The notes beneath the pieces are model-generated. The model did not search any database and had not been told where the DNA came from. It saw only the letters and a list, made by a program, of their open reading frames with translations. A program made the translations under genes and the position numbers. A stretch of DNA of 64,000 nucleotides from CBDHEY01 sp965262305 (GTDB taxonomy: Bacteria; Pseudomonadota; Gammaproteobacteria; Pseudomonadales; Cellvibrionaceae): the NCBI GenBank assembly GCA_965262305.1, contig CBDHEY010000002.1, positions 1,984,001 to 2,048,000 on the forward strand. Direction: 5' to 3'. This document shows positions 15,364 through 24,435 of the stretch, piece by piece. Every line of letters begins with the position of its first letter. The stretch's first letter is position 1.

Positions 15364-16062
15364 ATGCCAACACTCGAAACTCACCCATTTATTGAAATTA
15401 GAGACTTAAGTTTTCAATATTCAGCCAACGCAAAACCTATTATTCAAATCGACGAGTGGAAAATTAGATCTGGCGCTAGAGTATTTCTAGAAGGTGAATC
15501 AGGTAGCGGAAAATCAACTTTACTTAAACTACTTAGTGGAATTCACCGAGGCACTGGCGTTCTAAAGATAAGCCAAAAAGATTTGTCCAAAATGAGCAAT
15601 CAAAAACGCAATCAATTTCGAGCAAATAATATTGGTATGGTGCTACAACAATTTAATCTAATACCCTACCTATCGTCAAAAGATAACCTCCTATTAGCTG
15701 CATCGTTATCAAGGAATAATTCAAAAGAAACCATTAAAAAAGCTGAAACACTATTGGATAATGTTGGTATCTCCAAGAGAGATTGGAATAAATATCCAGA
15801 AAAATTAAGTACTGGACAACAACAACGTATCGCTATTGCTCGTGCACTGATTAATACGCCGAATCTACTTCTATTTGATGAACCGACATCCTCCCTCGAC
15901 GAGAACAATACGTATATATTTATGAAGTTGCTCTTCAAAATGTTAGAGCAGCATCCGTCAACATTGATCTTTGTTAGTCACGATCAACGCCTTGCTAGTC
16001 ACTTTGCAGAGCGAGTTTCAATAAGTCGATTCTCATCAAAGGAGAGCTTTGATGACAATTAA
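15364..16062 (+). CDS. ABC transporter ATPase, LolD/MacB-like, zinc locus
   Basis: 232 residues. Walker A GESGSGKST (44-52), Q-loop region NIGMVLQQFNLIPYL, signature LSTGQQQRIAIARAL, Walker B LLLFDEP and the switch His in FVSHD. This is the MacB/LolD/FtsE subgroup that pairs with FtsX-type permeases. The permease gene overlaps its 3' end, so the two form one transporter. The neighbourhood (DUF2796, DUF3299, Zur) matches the family make-up of the Vibrio zrg zinc-acquisition locus, so I infer a zinc-related role. No Shine-Dalgarno is obvious at ATG 15364. Confidence 0.85.
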   Translation: MPTLETHPFIEIRDLSFQYSANAKPIIQIDEWKIRSGARVFLEGESGSGKSTLLKLLSGIHRGTGVLKISQKDLSKMSNQKRNQFRANNIGMVLQQFNLIPYLSSKDNLLLAASLSRNNSKETIKKAETLLDNVGISKRDWNKYPEKLSTGQQQRIAIARALINTPNLLLFDEPTSSLDENNTYIFMKLLFKMLEQHPSTLIFVSHDQRLASHFAERVSISRFSSKESFDDN

Positions 16063-17251
16063 ATTCCTAACGAAGCTAATCGTCAACAGTCTGCTTTACA
16101 GAAAAAGCTCTATTTTTCTAGCAGTATTCGCCATCGCCATAAGTACTCTCGTACTACTTAGTATTGAACATATTCGCCAATCTGCTAAAAATAGTTTTAA
16201 TGGAACCATATCTGGAATAGACCTTATTGTCGGACCTAGAACCAGTGATCTCAATTTACTTCTTACCACCGTTTTTCGACTAGGAGCTCCTTCACAGAAT
16301 ATGTCATGGGACAGCTATCAAAAGTTGAAGTCCAACAGCAATATTGAATGGGTATTGCCTATTGCTTTAGGTGATTCACACCGTGGTTTTCGTGTTTTAG
16401 GAACCAATACTTTGTTTTTCGAACACTTTCATTACGGTAAAAAGCGAGATCTTGAATTTAAAACGGGTCGACCCCTTAAAGATCTTTTTGATGTCGTACT
16501 AGGCGCCCATGTAGCAAAAAAATTAAACTACGGATTGGATAAATCCATCGTATTGTCACATGGTGTAGCAGAAATTAGTTTTCAAAATCATGATGCTTAT
16601 CCATTTAACGTAGTCGGAATTCTTAAACCAACAGGAACACCAATCGATAACGCATTGTATGTAAGCTTGTCGGGCCTCGAAGCAATCCACTCTGAACCGA
16701 TTAATGGAAAAGTAAGAACACCAAAAAGTATAACCGCGGCATTTGTAGGGTTAAAATCAAGATTAGCCACCTTCAAGGTTCAAAGAGCCATCAACGATTC
16801 TAAGCACGAAGCTTTAAGCGCTATTTTACCGGGCGTTGCGTTAACCCAACTATGGCAAATAACAAAAGGCCTAGAAAATACGCTTCAGCTTATCTCAAGT
16901 TTGGTACTCTTTGCCTCACTTCTGGGACTAGGCGCTGTGCTCCTGGCAACCGCACGAGAGCGCAAACCAGAACTAACAATATTGCAAACACTTGGTTTAG
17001 GCCCTATCTCAATGTTTTTTCTTGTTCAAGCTGAGGCTATTGGGATCGCGTTAGTAGGAATTGGAATAGCTGCCACGGGCTTTTCCTTGATTTTGTTTTT
17101 CGCAAGTGATTGGATTATGTCGCATTACGGCATCGACATCGCTATCACAAGTTTCTCGATACAAAATTTCCTTCTATTCGCCTATGTTATCCTTGGGGCA
17201 ATACTTGTAGCATGTATTCCTGCGTTTGGTAGTTTCGGAAAATTGGATTGA
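16052..17251 (+). CDS. FtsX/MacB-type ABC permease, zinc locus
   Basis: 399 residues. One N-terminal membrane helix (about 17-37), a large periplasmic domain of about 230 residues (with VVGILKPTGTPIDNALYVSL, typical of the MacB periplasmic core) and three C-terminal helices, with the LLATARERKPELTILQTLGL coupling segment of the family. ATG 16052 is chosen over TTG 16049 because AAGGAG is correctly placed. It overlaps the ATPase gene by 11 nt. FtsX-type permeases are usually mechanotransmitters or exporters rather than classical importers, so how this unit helps zinc supply is open. Confidence 0.85.
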   Translation: MTIKFLTKLIVNSLLYRKSSIFLAVFAIAISTLVLLSIEHIRQSAKNSFNGTISGIDLIVGPRTSDLNLLLTTVFRLGAPSQNMSWDSYQKLKSNSNIEWVLPIALGDSHRGFRVLGTNTLFFEHFHYGKKRDLEFKTGRPLKDLFDVVLGAHVAKKLNYGLDKSIVLSHGVAEISFQNHDAYPFNVVGILKPTGTPIDNALYVSLSGLEAIHSEPINGKVRTPKSITAAFVGLKSRLATFKVQRAINDSKHEALSAILPGVALTQLWQITKGLENTLQLISSLVLFASLLGLGAVLLATARERKPELTILQTLGLGPISMFFLVQAEAIGIALVGIGIAATGFSLILFFASDWIMSHYGIDIAITSFSIQNFLLFAYVILGAILVACIPAFGSFGKLD

Positions 17252-17439
17252 TTTTAAACATCGAGTCAACTTTGAATTCTCCCTAGAGAATATTCACTTA
17301 ATCACAACCAACAAAAACCCGTTAAAATCGATTCATAACAACTTCATACACTAAGAGTCAAGGTGATTTAATTGTTGTCATCCGCGCCAATTAACTCTGC
17401 GTAAACTCCGCTTTAACTTAACAAAAGTGGATGACTAAA

Positions 17440-18168
17440 ATGACTAGATACCTCTCAATTACCCTCAAAAAATTTACTGTTATTTTGTCCCTCGGCTTGA
17501 TATCGCAAATAACCTACTCTCAAAATACCGGAGGAGTGTTCGGTCCAGTCGTTAATGAGGGACATCGCGCTCTAGAGTACAGAGCTACCTATGCTCAGGA
17601 ATCTGATGGTCTATCGCAAAGAATACATTATCAGCAATCACTGGATACTAAAATTATGTGGCGTGTTGTAATAGGAACCCGAAAAACTGATGAATCTGCT
17701 TCAGACTTTGACTCAGCTCGCGGGGAGCTCTTTTGGCAGTTAACCGAAGACCATAAATCCTATCAAACGGGTGTGAGGTTCGACCTAGTCACTCGAGACG
17801 ACAATAGACCGAACACATTTGGCTTAAACTGGATGAACCAATTCAAGCTAAACGAATCTTGGTCATCTAGACTTTTGCTTCTTACTTCTTCAGAATTTGG
17901 AGAACAGAAACGAGATGGAATATTTCTTCAATCCCGTGCGCAGGTTAATAAAAAACTAAAGTCGAATTTTTCCACGGGTATTGAACTCTATAGTAGTTAC
18001 GGATCAACAGAAGATTTTTCGGATACAGATGAACAAATTCATCAAATTGGTCCTTATATTAGATTACCCGCTGCAAAAAGTCTGAGCATATACGGAAATA
18101 TTTTATTTGGTATAACGAGTGCAACTTCAGATACGGAATTTCGAATATGGATAACCAAAAACTGGTAA
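17440..18168 (+). CDS. Predicted outer-membrane beta-barrel protein
   Basis: About 242 residues from ATG 17440 (ATG 17431 is also possible; GTGGAT is better spaced for 17440). A signal peptide ends near ITYSQ. The mature part consists of amphipathic strands with aromatic ends (RALEYRATYAQES, IMWRVVIGTR, GELFWQLTE, FRIWITKNW) and a C-terminal Trp, consistent with a barrel of about ten strands. It follows the permease by 188 bp with no terminator seen. A link to zinc uptake is only positional. GTCATCC (17377-17383) could pair with GGATGAC at the start region. Confidence 0.6.
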   Translation: MTRYLSITLKKFTVILSLGLISQITYSQNTGGVFGPVVNEGHRALEYRATYAQESDGLSQRIHYQQSLDTKIMWRVVIGTRKTDESASDFDSARGELFWQLTEDHKSYQTGVRFDLVTRDDNRPNTFGLNWMNQFKLNESWSSRLLLLTSSEFGEQKRDGIFLQSRAQVNKKLKSNFSTGIELYSSYGSTEDFSDTDEQIHQIGPYIRLPAAKSLSIYGNILFGITSATSDTEFRIWITKNW

Positions 18169-18327
18169 TCCACGAGTACACGTATCACAGCCTGAATCTA
18201 TTGCTAAAAAACGATTAAAGTAAATATAAAGGACTTAAATTGTTTCTACTTTTGTAATATGCTTTAACGTGAAATATTCCGTTAACTGACCATAAAATTC
18301 AAAAACAATTAAATAACTTGATAACTT

Positions 18328-18915
18328 ATGAATATTAAAAATACGGCCAACAATTATGGTCTAGTTGCAAAGTTGTTACATTGGAGCACTGCGTGTTTGT
18401 TTCTTTTCTCTTATGTTAGTGTCTATTTCAGGCATTGGTTTACCGAGGAGAAAACACCAGAGAACTGGACTGCGCTTCAGCTACATTTGTCCGTGGGTGT
18501 CACTATCGCTGTAATTGTCATTCTGAGAGTGGTTTGGCGAGCCTCTAACCGAATTCCTGATCCAGAACCAGGTTCTAAGCTCGAACACCTAGCGGCCCAT
18601 CTAGGACATTATGCCTTATATGCCTTAATGATTATAATGCCAATTACTGGTTACATTGGAACGGGTGTCGACACAGAGTTTTTCTTCCTTTTCGATATAC
18701 CAAAATTCGAAGATACATGGCTTTTCACCATTTTAGTGAATGACACCTTGGGATTCACATTTCAAGAGTTTGAAAAACCAATCGATTTTATTCACAAGGA
18801 GTTGTTGGGGGAATGGATAGTATGGCTCTTGATTTTAGGACATGTCTGTGCAGCACTATTCCATCATTTTGTGAAAAAAGATAAAACACTGAATAAGATG
18901 ACATTCAATAAATAA
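18328..18915 (+). CDS. Cytochrome b561-type membrane protein
   Basis: 195 residues with four membrane helices. His residues in the helices (LLHWSTACLFLF, LQLHLSVGVTIAVIVILRVVW, HLAAHLGHYALYALMIIMPITGYI, LGHVCAALFHHFV) match the di-haem b561 (YodB/CybB) pattern. These proteins move electrons between quinol and periplasmic acceptors. The loop between helices 3 and 4 is longer than usual (about 50 residues). Monocistronic; the partner is unknown. Confidence 0.85.
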   Translation: MNIKNTANNYGLVAKLLHWSTACLFLFSYVSVYFRHWFTEEKTPENWTALQLHLSVGVTIAVIVILRVVWRASNRIPDPEPGSKLEHLAAHLGHYALYALMIIMPITGYIGTGVDTEFFFLFDIPKFEDTWLFTILVNDTLGFTFQEFEKPIDFIHKELLGEWIVWLLILGHVCAALFHHFVKKDKTLNKMTFNK

Positions 18916-19011
18916 GCTATTAAACCGATAATTTCCGAACACATTGTTAAAACGAGAAACTAGTTTATCAGATAAACATTAGCGCCCTGATACAAGATGC
19001 TGGGAAGAAAA

Positions 19012-19557
19012 ATGGATGATGATTGGGAAATAATAAAAACAATCACCGATGCAGAACATCACTTCAACAATTTATGCTTTAAAATACGAACACTTGCTTC
19101 TACTTGGCTTTTAGCAACTTTCGCTGGCGTTGGTTTTTTGATAACTAAAACCATCGACCCAGAGCTCAAAGCAGAAAACTTGATGGTGCTTCTTTGTTGG
19201 ATTGGATCTTTAGGCGTATTAGTTCTGTGGATACTAGATCTGCAAATTTACCAAAAGATACTTAATGCATGGTTTGAGGCACGTGGCCCTATCGAAGACC
19301 GCAACCCTAATTTTCCACAAATTCAAGCGGCAATTAAAAAGACTCAACCTGGTCAAAGTGCATCTAACCTCATTAAAGTATTCTACTTGTGTTTATTTTG
19401 TGCTCCACTTCTATTTGCATGCTACGTTAGTGTACAAATGGAATTAGATAAACTATTCTTTATTTGTTCAATCATTCTACTTATATTATTTTCTTTGGTC
19501 ATATCTCTAAAAAGCCCAAGAATGAATCACAAAATAAATAAGAATCAAAACGTCTAA
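19012..19557 (+). CDS. Uncharacterised four-helix membrane protein
   Basis: 181 residues from ATG 19012, chosen over ATG 18997 because GGGAAG stands about 4-7 nt before it. Two N-terminal membrane helices (STWLLATFAGVGFLI and LMVLLCWIGSLGVLVLWILDL) are followed by a cytosolic segment (residues about 75-115) and two C-terminal helices. Four-helix proteins of this layout occur beside signalling or effector genes in some bacteria, but here no partner gene is seen. Not recognised. Confidence 0.65.
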   Translation: MDDDWEIIKTITDAEHHFNNLCFKIRTLASTWLLATFAGVGFLITKTIDPELKAENLMVLLCWIGSLGVLVLWILDLQIYQKILNAWFEARGPIEDRNPNFPQIQAAIKKTQPGQSASNLIKVFYLCLFCAPLLFACYVSVQMELDKLFFICSIILLILFSLVISLKSPRMNHKINKNQNV

Positions 19558-19779
19558 GATAGAGTTAGTTTACATACTGAGTGATACTTGAATTAACATA
19601 TAAAGGCTCTAGAAAATGAAAAGTAAAGTTTATTTGACTAAACTAAATTATCATTTTTAATTAGCATTATAATCACAACATTCAATTTATAACCATATAG
19701 CTTTCCAGCCTAGCATTTATACTATGTAAATTAGGTTTCCCATCAAACAATCGTATTTAGAAATTATTCGAGGTTAAAG

Positions 19780-20073
19780 TTGAACATTTTTAGATTAATA
19801 AGCTTTTTTGAAGGTATTTCTTATCTACTAATATTATGTGTGTCTTTTGGTTTAATTAGTCGAGCATACGTCTTTCCATTGGGCGCAGCTCATGGAGGGT
19901 TGTTTGTTTGTTATTTAGTTCTTTCTCTATATATATCACATAAACAAGAATGGTCTTTAGTAACCTGGCTCGTTATCTTTTTAGCATCTCTAGTTCCTTT
20001 TGCTTTTATACCGGTTGAGTTATTTCTTCGTAAAGAAATGATCAAATACGATTCAAATAATACACGCATATAA
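19780..20073 (+). CDS. DUF3817 small membrane protein
   Basis: 97 residues with three predicted helices. The family pattern FFEGISYLLIL, GAAHGGLFVCYL and FIPVELFLRKE of DUF3817 is present. TTG start (19780) with GAGG seven bases upstream; no in-frame ATG is available near the domain start. The function of the family is unknown. Confidence 0.75.
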   Translation: MNIFRLISFFEGISYLLILCVSFGLISRAYVFPLGAAHGGLFVCYLVLSLYISHKQEWSLVTWLVIFLASLVPFAFIPVELFLRKEMIKYDSNNTRI

Positions 20074-20151
20074 AAATATCAGTAAACTAATAGATTATTA
20101 ATTTGTTTCCACTATTTCCCGTGTAAAAATAAGTCAACATTGAAACCTCGG

Positions 20152-21093
20152 CTAATTCCAATACCCCACTTTTTTTAACTGAGGCGAATAGACCGGCGCT
20201 TTATCAAAACGAAGAATTGCCAGTTGCTCATCACTTACTAGGATTCGCGAGATTTTTATTCGTATAATCCTTTCAGCACCAGAAAAATGTTTTATATCAT
20301 CTTTATCCCAAGATATTTTCGCGTGCCCTTGAACCCAATAGACTTCGTTGTCTATAAAATTCGGGAAAAACAAACCGACGCGATCGTCGAGAGAAATATT
20401 ACCTAGAGTATTAAAAAAGTTATTGCCACTAAAATCAGGTATCGCTAACTCATCCTGAGTCAAAAGAAGAAATCCCGGATTTCCTCCACGGTGAGAAACA
20501 TCAACACCATCACTACTATTTGTTGATAGTTGTTTTGCTCTAGAAGCAATAAATACAGTATCACTTAATCTCACTGCATCTAGAAATTTCTCATCATCAA
20601 CTTTAATGGTTGTTAGTTTTTTCAGCGTTTTATTTTCGTTAGGTAAATCTATATCACGTATCTGGATAAACTTGGCACAATTACCAAAGCTCTGCTCTAC
20701 TTTAATAGAGATAGTTTCTCCATTAATCGCTTGAATAGATCCATTAACACGGTTGCGTCTTCGCGTTGCCAATTCAATACCTAACAGCCCTATTTTGTCA
20801 CCGCTATTTACTGATACTAAATCAGCATCCGTAAGAAGTGGTAAGGCGTCAATTTCCAAAGTTGTTGATGTTGGTGATCGAACACGACCACTCGTGCCCA
20901 TGATTGGTGTTGCCCAAGGATGTCCATTTGCATCGATTAACCCTGACAAGAAAAGCGTACTTTCTTGTTCGAAAAATTCTCGATGCTGATCCGGCATAAA
21001 ATCTCGTATCATTCGAGAACCGGCTTTAAGTGCAGTCTCTTGGACACCTGCTCGGGTCTGTATTTCTATTTCACCGACATGAAAAGGATGCAT
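20152..21093 (-). CDS. Pyridoxamine-5'-phosphate-oxidase-like flavin-binding protein
   Basis: 313 residues from ATG 21093, chosen because GAGGTGAT sits seven bases upstream; the longer frame has no such site. Residues about 25-140 and 170-300 form two split-barrel halves of the PNPOx-like type (STLFLSGLIDANGHPWATPIMG, then DTVFIASRA and PGFLLLTQDELAIPDFSGNNFFNTLGNI). This is the pattern of FMN-binding proteins that occur next to GST genes. True PNPOx activity is unlikely. It follows the GST gene after a weak terminator, so it probably shares its TetR-type control. Confidence 0.78.
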   Translation of the reverse strand: MHPFHVGEIEIQTRAGVQETALKAGSRMIRDFMPDQHREFFEQESTLFLSGLIDANGHPWATPIMGTSGRVRSPTSTTLEIDALPLLTDADLVSVNSGDKIGLLGIELATRRRNRVNGSIQAINGETISIKVEQSFGNCAKFIQIRDIDLPNENKTLKKLTTIKVDDEKFLDAVRLSDTVFIASRAKQLSTNSSDGVDVSHRGGNPGFLLLTQDELAIPDFSGNNFFNTLGNISLDDRVGLFFPNFIDNEVYWVQGHAKISWDKDDIKHFSGAERIIRIKISRILVSDEQLAILRFDKAPVYSPQLKKVGYWN

Positions 21094-21110
21094 GTATATC
21101 ACCTCTTTAT

Positions 21111-21137
21111 AAAACACCGGTGCTGTTACACACCGGT
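21111..21137 (-). terminator. Weak terminator/attenuator between the GST and PNPOx-like genes
   Basis: On the minus strand ACCGGTG, an 8-nt loop, CACCGGT, then GTTTTAT. It starts about 8 nt after the GST stop and ends about 18 nt before the next start. The short T-run suggests partial termination. Confidence 0.5.
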
Positions 21138-21144
21138 TTAAAAA

Positions 21145-21765
21145 TTAAGATGCTTCCACTTGTAAACCCACAAATGTCTTTTTCATTGGAATAAAGTTAG
21201 GTAATGCTTCAAAAGATTTTAACCATCTAGTAATGTTTTGGTAGTTTTCAAGAGAAACATTTCCTTCTGGTGCATGGGCGATATAGGAATAGAATGCGAT
21301 GTCGGCGACTGAGGGAGTTTCACCAGCTAACCATGTGTTCTCTCCGATAAGACGATCAACTTTATCCAATAATCCATGACAAAATTGAATTGTTGATTCA
21401 GCATCAAATTTCGCACCAAACACTGTAATTAATCGTGCTCTTGCAGGCCCCTCTGCCAGCTCGCGCGCCGCTAGAGCCAGCCATTCATGAATACGTCCTC
21501 GAAGTTCTGGATCTTCAGAATACCATTCTGGAGCATACTTAGTTGCTAAGTAGACAATAATCGCAATTGAATCTCTTAGTATATAACCTTCGTCATCCAA
21601 CACTGGTACGAGACCAAATGGATTGATTGAAATATATGGTTCTTTTTTATGTTCTCCCGCTGCTAAGTTAAGCGAGACTTTCTCATAGGGTTGCTTGATT
21701 AGTGATAACATCAAACGCACACGATGGGCATGACCAGATAATTCAAAATCGTAAAGTTTCAACAT
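21145..21765 (-). CDS. Glutathione S-transferase
   Basis: 206 residues from ATG 21765 (GGAG six bases upstream). The thioredoxin-fold N-terminus is MLKLYDFELSGHAHRVRLMLSL with the catalytic Ser/His region near residues 9-13, then NPFGLVPVLDDEGYILRDSIAI with the cis-Pro and the glutathione-binding D-S pair. The helical C-terminal domain spans residues about 85-200 and includes the ETPSVADIAFYSYI capping motif. It conjugates or reduces electrophiles with glutathione. It is divergent from a TetR gene, with three related operator-like sequences between them. Confidence 0.9.
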   Translation of the reverse strand: MLKLYDFELSGHAHRVRLMLSLIKQPYEKVSLNLAAGEHKKEPYISINPFGLVPVLDDEGYILRDSIAIIVYLATKYAPEWYSEDPELRGRIHEWLALAARELAEGPARARLITVFGAKFDAESTIQFCHGLLDKVDRLIGENTWLAGETPSVADIAFYSYIAHAPEGNVSLENYQNITRWLKSFEALPNFIPMKKTFVGLQVEAS

Positions 21766-21800
21766 AGATATCTCCAAATAGTCGTCTAAGATTGTTTTGG

Positions 21801-21818
21801 TGTACAGATCTGTCTACA
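21801..21818. promoter_or_regulatory. Operator-like repeat 1 in the GST-TetR gap
   Basis: TACAGATCTGTCTAC core around the palindrome ACAGATCTGT. It lies 36 bp upstream of the GST start. The same 15-mer occurs in inverted orientation at 21832-21849. Confidence 0.75.
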
Positions 21819-21831
21819 GGCTCAAACTATA

Positions 21832-21849
21832 GTAGACAGATCTGTATAC
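21832..21849. promoter_or_regulatory. Operator-like repeat 2 in the GST-TetR gap
   Basis: GTAGACAGATCTGTATAC; its reverse complement shares TACAGATCTGTCTAC with repeat 1. The two centres are about 32 bp apart. Confidence 0.75.
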
Positions 21850-21909
21850 GTCAATGACTGTTTTATGAATTTTTAGCAACCACAAATCCTGTAACTAATT
21901 GAGAAGGAA

Positions 21910-21926
21910 TAGACAGGGCTGTATAC
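21910..21926. promoter_or_regulatory. Operator-like repeat 3, next to the TetR start
   Basis: TAGACAGGGCTGTATAC differs from repeat 2 at only two central positions. It ends 24 bp before the TetR start codon, well placed for autoregulation. Confidence 0.7.
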
Positions 21927-21950
21927 TTGTGTAGTAGCGGAGGAAAAATC

Positions 21951-22529
21951 GTGTCAGAAAAACGAGAAATTTTGATAGATACAGCTATCACATTATTTTA
22001 TGAACGTGGAATTCGTGCAACTGGCATAGACACTGTGCTTGCTGAATCACAGGTAGCAAAAAAAACACTTTACAATCATTTTTCATCAAAAGAAGAGCTC
22101 GTTGTTGCGGCACTTGAACGCTGGCATGAAAAATTTGCTCGAATGATAGATAACAATTTGAATGCTTTTGCTGAAAAACAAAAACCGAAGAATGAATTTA
22201 GATACGCATTAGCCTTCTTTGATATTATTGATAATTGGATAAACTCTGATGGCTTTTGCGGTTGTGTTTTTATTAATGCATCGGCCGAGTATCCTAATCA
22301 GGAAGACCCTATACATCAGGTATGTATGCGCCACAAGCAGTTTGTCGTAAACCTCTTTGAATCATTTCTAATGGATACAACTATTAAAAACAAAACTACA
22401 ACTGCGCAACAACTTGCCATATTGATTGATGGCTCAATTGTGAGTTCTCATACGCGAAATGATAAAAGTGCACCTAAGATTGCTAAACAAGCTGCTGCAT
22501 CACTATTAAAAGCGTTGGTAGATAGTTAG
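21951..22529 (+). CDS. TetR-family regulator of the GST locus
   Basis: 192 residues from GTG 21951, chosen because GGAGG lies seven bases upstream. The DNA-binding domain is REILIDTAITLFYERGIRATGIDTVLAESQVAKKTLYNHFSSKEELV, and the C-terminal half resembles the LmrA/YxaF-like TetR group (FCGCVFINASAEYP). Two Cys in GFCGCV could sense electrophiles, which would suit control of a GST; this is inference. The three TAGACAG-type repeats upstream are its likely operators. An MFS gene follows after 61 bp. Confidence 0.88.
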   Translation: MSEKREILIDTAITLFYERGIRATGIDTVLAESQVAKKTLYNHFSSKEELVVAALERWHEKFARMIDNNLNAFAEKQKPKNEFRYALAFFDIIDNWINSDGFCGCVFINASAEYPNQEDPIHQVCMRHKQFVVNLFESFLMDTTIKNKTTTAQQLAILIDGSIVSSHTRNDKSAPKIAKQAAASLLKALVDS

Positions 22530-22590
22530 TTATCTTCACAAAAATTCGGAATTCTAGTTTTTATTATGCGCAGATCAATAAGAGAACTTG

Positions 22591-23847
22591 ATGAAATTTA
22601 ACGTAAAACATCAAGCTTGGATCAGTATTGCGTTACTCATTTTTGCGGGGGAAATGATTTTTAGCCTCCCTTTTCATGTTGCGCGTTTTTTTCGCCCAAC
22701 AATGCTTGAGGTTTTTTCGCTAACTAATGCGGAATTAGGAGATATATTTGCAGCCTATGGCATAGTCGCAATGCTTTGTTATTTTCCTGGCGGAGCCTTA
22801 GCTGACCGCTTCTCTCCGAAAAATCTTATGACTTTCTCTCTTGCCGCCACAGCGTTGGGTGGCTTCTATTTTGCTCAACACCCAAACGAATCGGAACTGT
22901 TTATACTCTACATCTATTGGGGCGCGACCAGCATACTTCTATTTTGGTCCGCCATGTTAAAGGCCACTCGTCAATGGGGTGGTAACGATCGACAAGGAAG
23001 TACTTTTGGTCTACTTGACGCAGGGAGAGGGCTCGTAGCCGCACTAGCAGCGACTTTAGCTACAACATTGTTTTCACTTTTCCTTTCCAGCCCATCAGAA
23101 TTGATCGATAACGAACAAAGAGCTCAAGCATTTAATATCGTAATTTATTTTTACAGCGTCACTACACTCATCTCGGGCGTATTGGTTTATTTATTTTTAC
23201 CAGAAGAGAATTATCAAGCCACAAAAGGGCCTTTATGGCATAGCCTAAAAGTACTGAAAAAGAAAACTATTTGGTTACAGGCTATTATTATTGTTTGCGC
23301 ATATTGTGGTTTTAAAGGCGTAGATAATTACTCCCTTTACGCAGTTAAGCTTTTAAAATTTAATGAAATTGAGGCTGCGCAGTTTATGTCATATTCCGCC
23401 TATCTGCGCCCTATCGCTGCGATTATTTTCGGGTTTTTAGCGGATCGATTTACGTCTAGTCGACTGGTTTTTCTTGGATTTGTTTTAGCCGCATTGGGTT
23501 ATGCGTTTTTGAGTGTCATAACACCCCAAACGGCTTGGTTAACGATTATAATTATTAATATGTTGATAACACTCATTGCAGTGTTTGGCATTAGAGGTAT
23601 CTACTTCGCGCTTACACATGAATCTGGCGTGCCTCACCACAATACTGGCGTTGCAGTTGGCTTCGTTTCTTTACTAGGCTTTACTCCAGACGTATTTTTT
23701 TACTCAATAACTGGGCGTATTTTAGACGGATCCCAAAGTATGCAAGGTTTCCAGGTATATTTTATTCTCTTATGTGGCATTGCTATCATTGGTGCTTTGG
23801 CAACAGGTCTGTTGTATTTCATTAATGCCAGGAGAAAAGTATGGTGA
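22591..23847 (+). CDS. MFS transporter
   Basis: 418 residues with about 12 hydrophobic helices. The loop 2-3 signature GGALADRFSPKNLM and its repeat in the second half, GFLADRFTSSRLV, mark the Major Facilitator Superfamily. The N-terminal helix phrase GEMIFSLPFHVARFFRPTMLEVF resembles NarK/GlpT-like transporters more than drug pumps. ATG 22591 is used rather than TTG 22588. It is downstream of the TetR gene in the same direction and may be part of its regulon. The substrate is unknown. Confidence 0.85.
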   Translation: MKFNVKHQAWISIALLIFAGEMIFSLPFHVARFFRPTMLEVFSLTNAELGDIFAAYGIVAMLCYFPGGALADRFSPKNLMTFSLAATALGGFYFAQHPNESELFILYIYWGATSILLFWSAMLKATRQWGGNDRQGSTFGLLDAGRGLVAALAATLATTLFSLFLSSPSELIDNEQRAQAFNIVIYFYSVTTLISGVLVYLFLPEENYQATKGPLWHSLKVLKKKTIWLQAIIIVCAYCGFKGVDNYSLYAVKLLKFNEIEAAQFMSYSAYLRPIAAIIFGFLADRFTSSRLVFLGFVLAALGYAFLSVITPQTAWLTIIIINMLITLIAVFGIRGIYFALTHESGVPHHNTGVAVGFVSLLGFTPDVFFYSITGRILDGSQSMQGFQVYFILLCGIAIIGALATGLLYFINARRKVW

Positions 23848-24121
23848 GAATGTCAAATAGCGCTAACAAGCGGCTTGTATCAAAGGCGGGGCTTGGCTAA
23901 CATCAATTTTATGAATGCGATATAGCTATGTGAATTTTCCTCGACATTACACTAACTTTTGTATAAAGTTCGCCGTAGCTAGAAAGAAAGTCTAATATTT
24001 ATATCCTTCTCTTCGTGTTTCAATAGTAACATCTCGACCAGCAGTTTCTAAATTTATGTCTGTATTTCAAAGCATTAAGGCAATAAGCGCTCATTTAAAC
24101 TTACAAACTCAGGAATTTTTT

Positions 24122-24331
24122 ATGTCAAATACAGCTCAAGGAACCGTAAAATGGTTCGATGAAACCAAAGGTTTTGGATTCATTCAACAAGAATCAGGAC
24201 CAGATGTTTTTGCACACTATAGTGCAATAAGTGATTCTGGCTTCAAAACACTTGCAGAAGGTCAAAAAGTAGAATTTACCGTAACTCAAGGTAAAAAAGG
24301 GCCACAAGCAGAAAATATTGTTCCGCTTTAG
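24122..24331 (+). CDS. Cold-shock domain protein (CspA family)
   Basis: 69 residues from ATG 24122 (AGGA eight bases upstream). It is a complete cold-shock OB fold with RNP1 KGFGFIQQ and RNP2 DVFAHYSAI. It binds single-stranded RNA/DNA and acts as an RNA chaperone. The gap from the MFS stop is about 270 bp, which leaves room for the long structured leader common in csp genes; no cold box was recognised. The frame is open further upstream, but the family start is at MSNTAQGTVKWF. Confidence 0.93.
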   Translation: MSNTAQGTVKWFDETKGFGFIQQESGPDVFAHYSAISDSGFKTLAEGQKVEFTVTQGKKGPQAENIVPL

Positions 24332-24368
24332 TTCTCATAAGTTCTCAGCTAACTTAACAGACTACAGA

Positions 24369-24392
24369 AGGGAGCGATTTGTTTCACTCCCT
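24369..24392 (+). terminator. Stem-loop after the cold-shock gene
   Basis: AGGGAG, a 12-nt loop, CTCCCT, starting about 38 nt after the stop. No clean T-run follows, so it may be a 3' stabilising stem rather than a full terminator. Confidence 0.4.
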
Positions 24393-24435
24393 ATTAGCTT
24401 TCGATAAACCCTATTCCTAATAATACTAATTTCCA

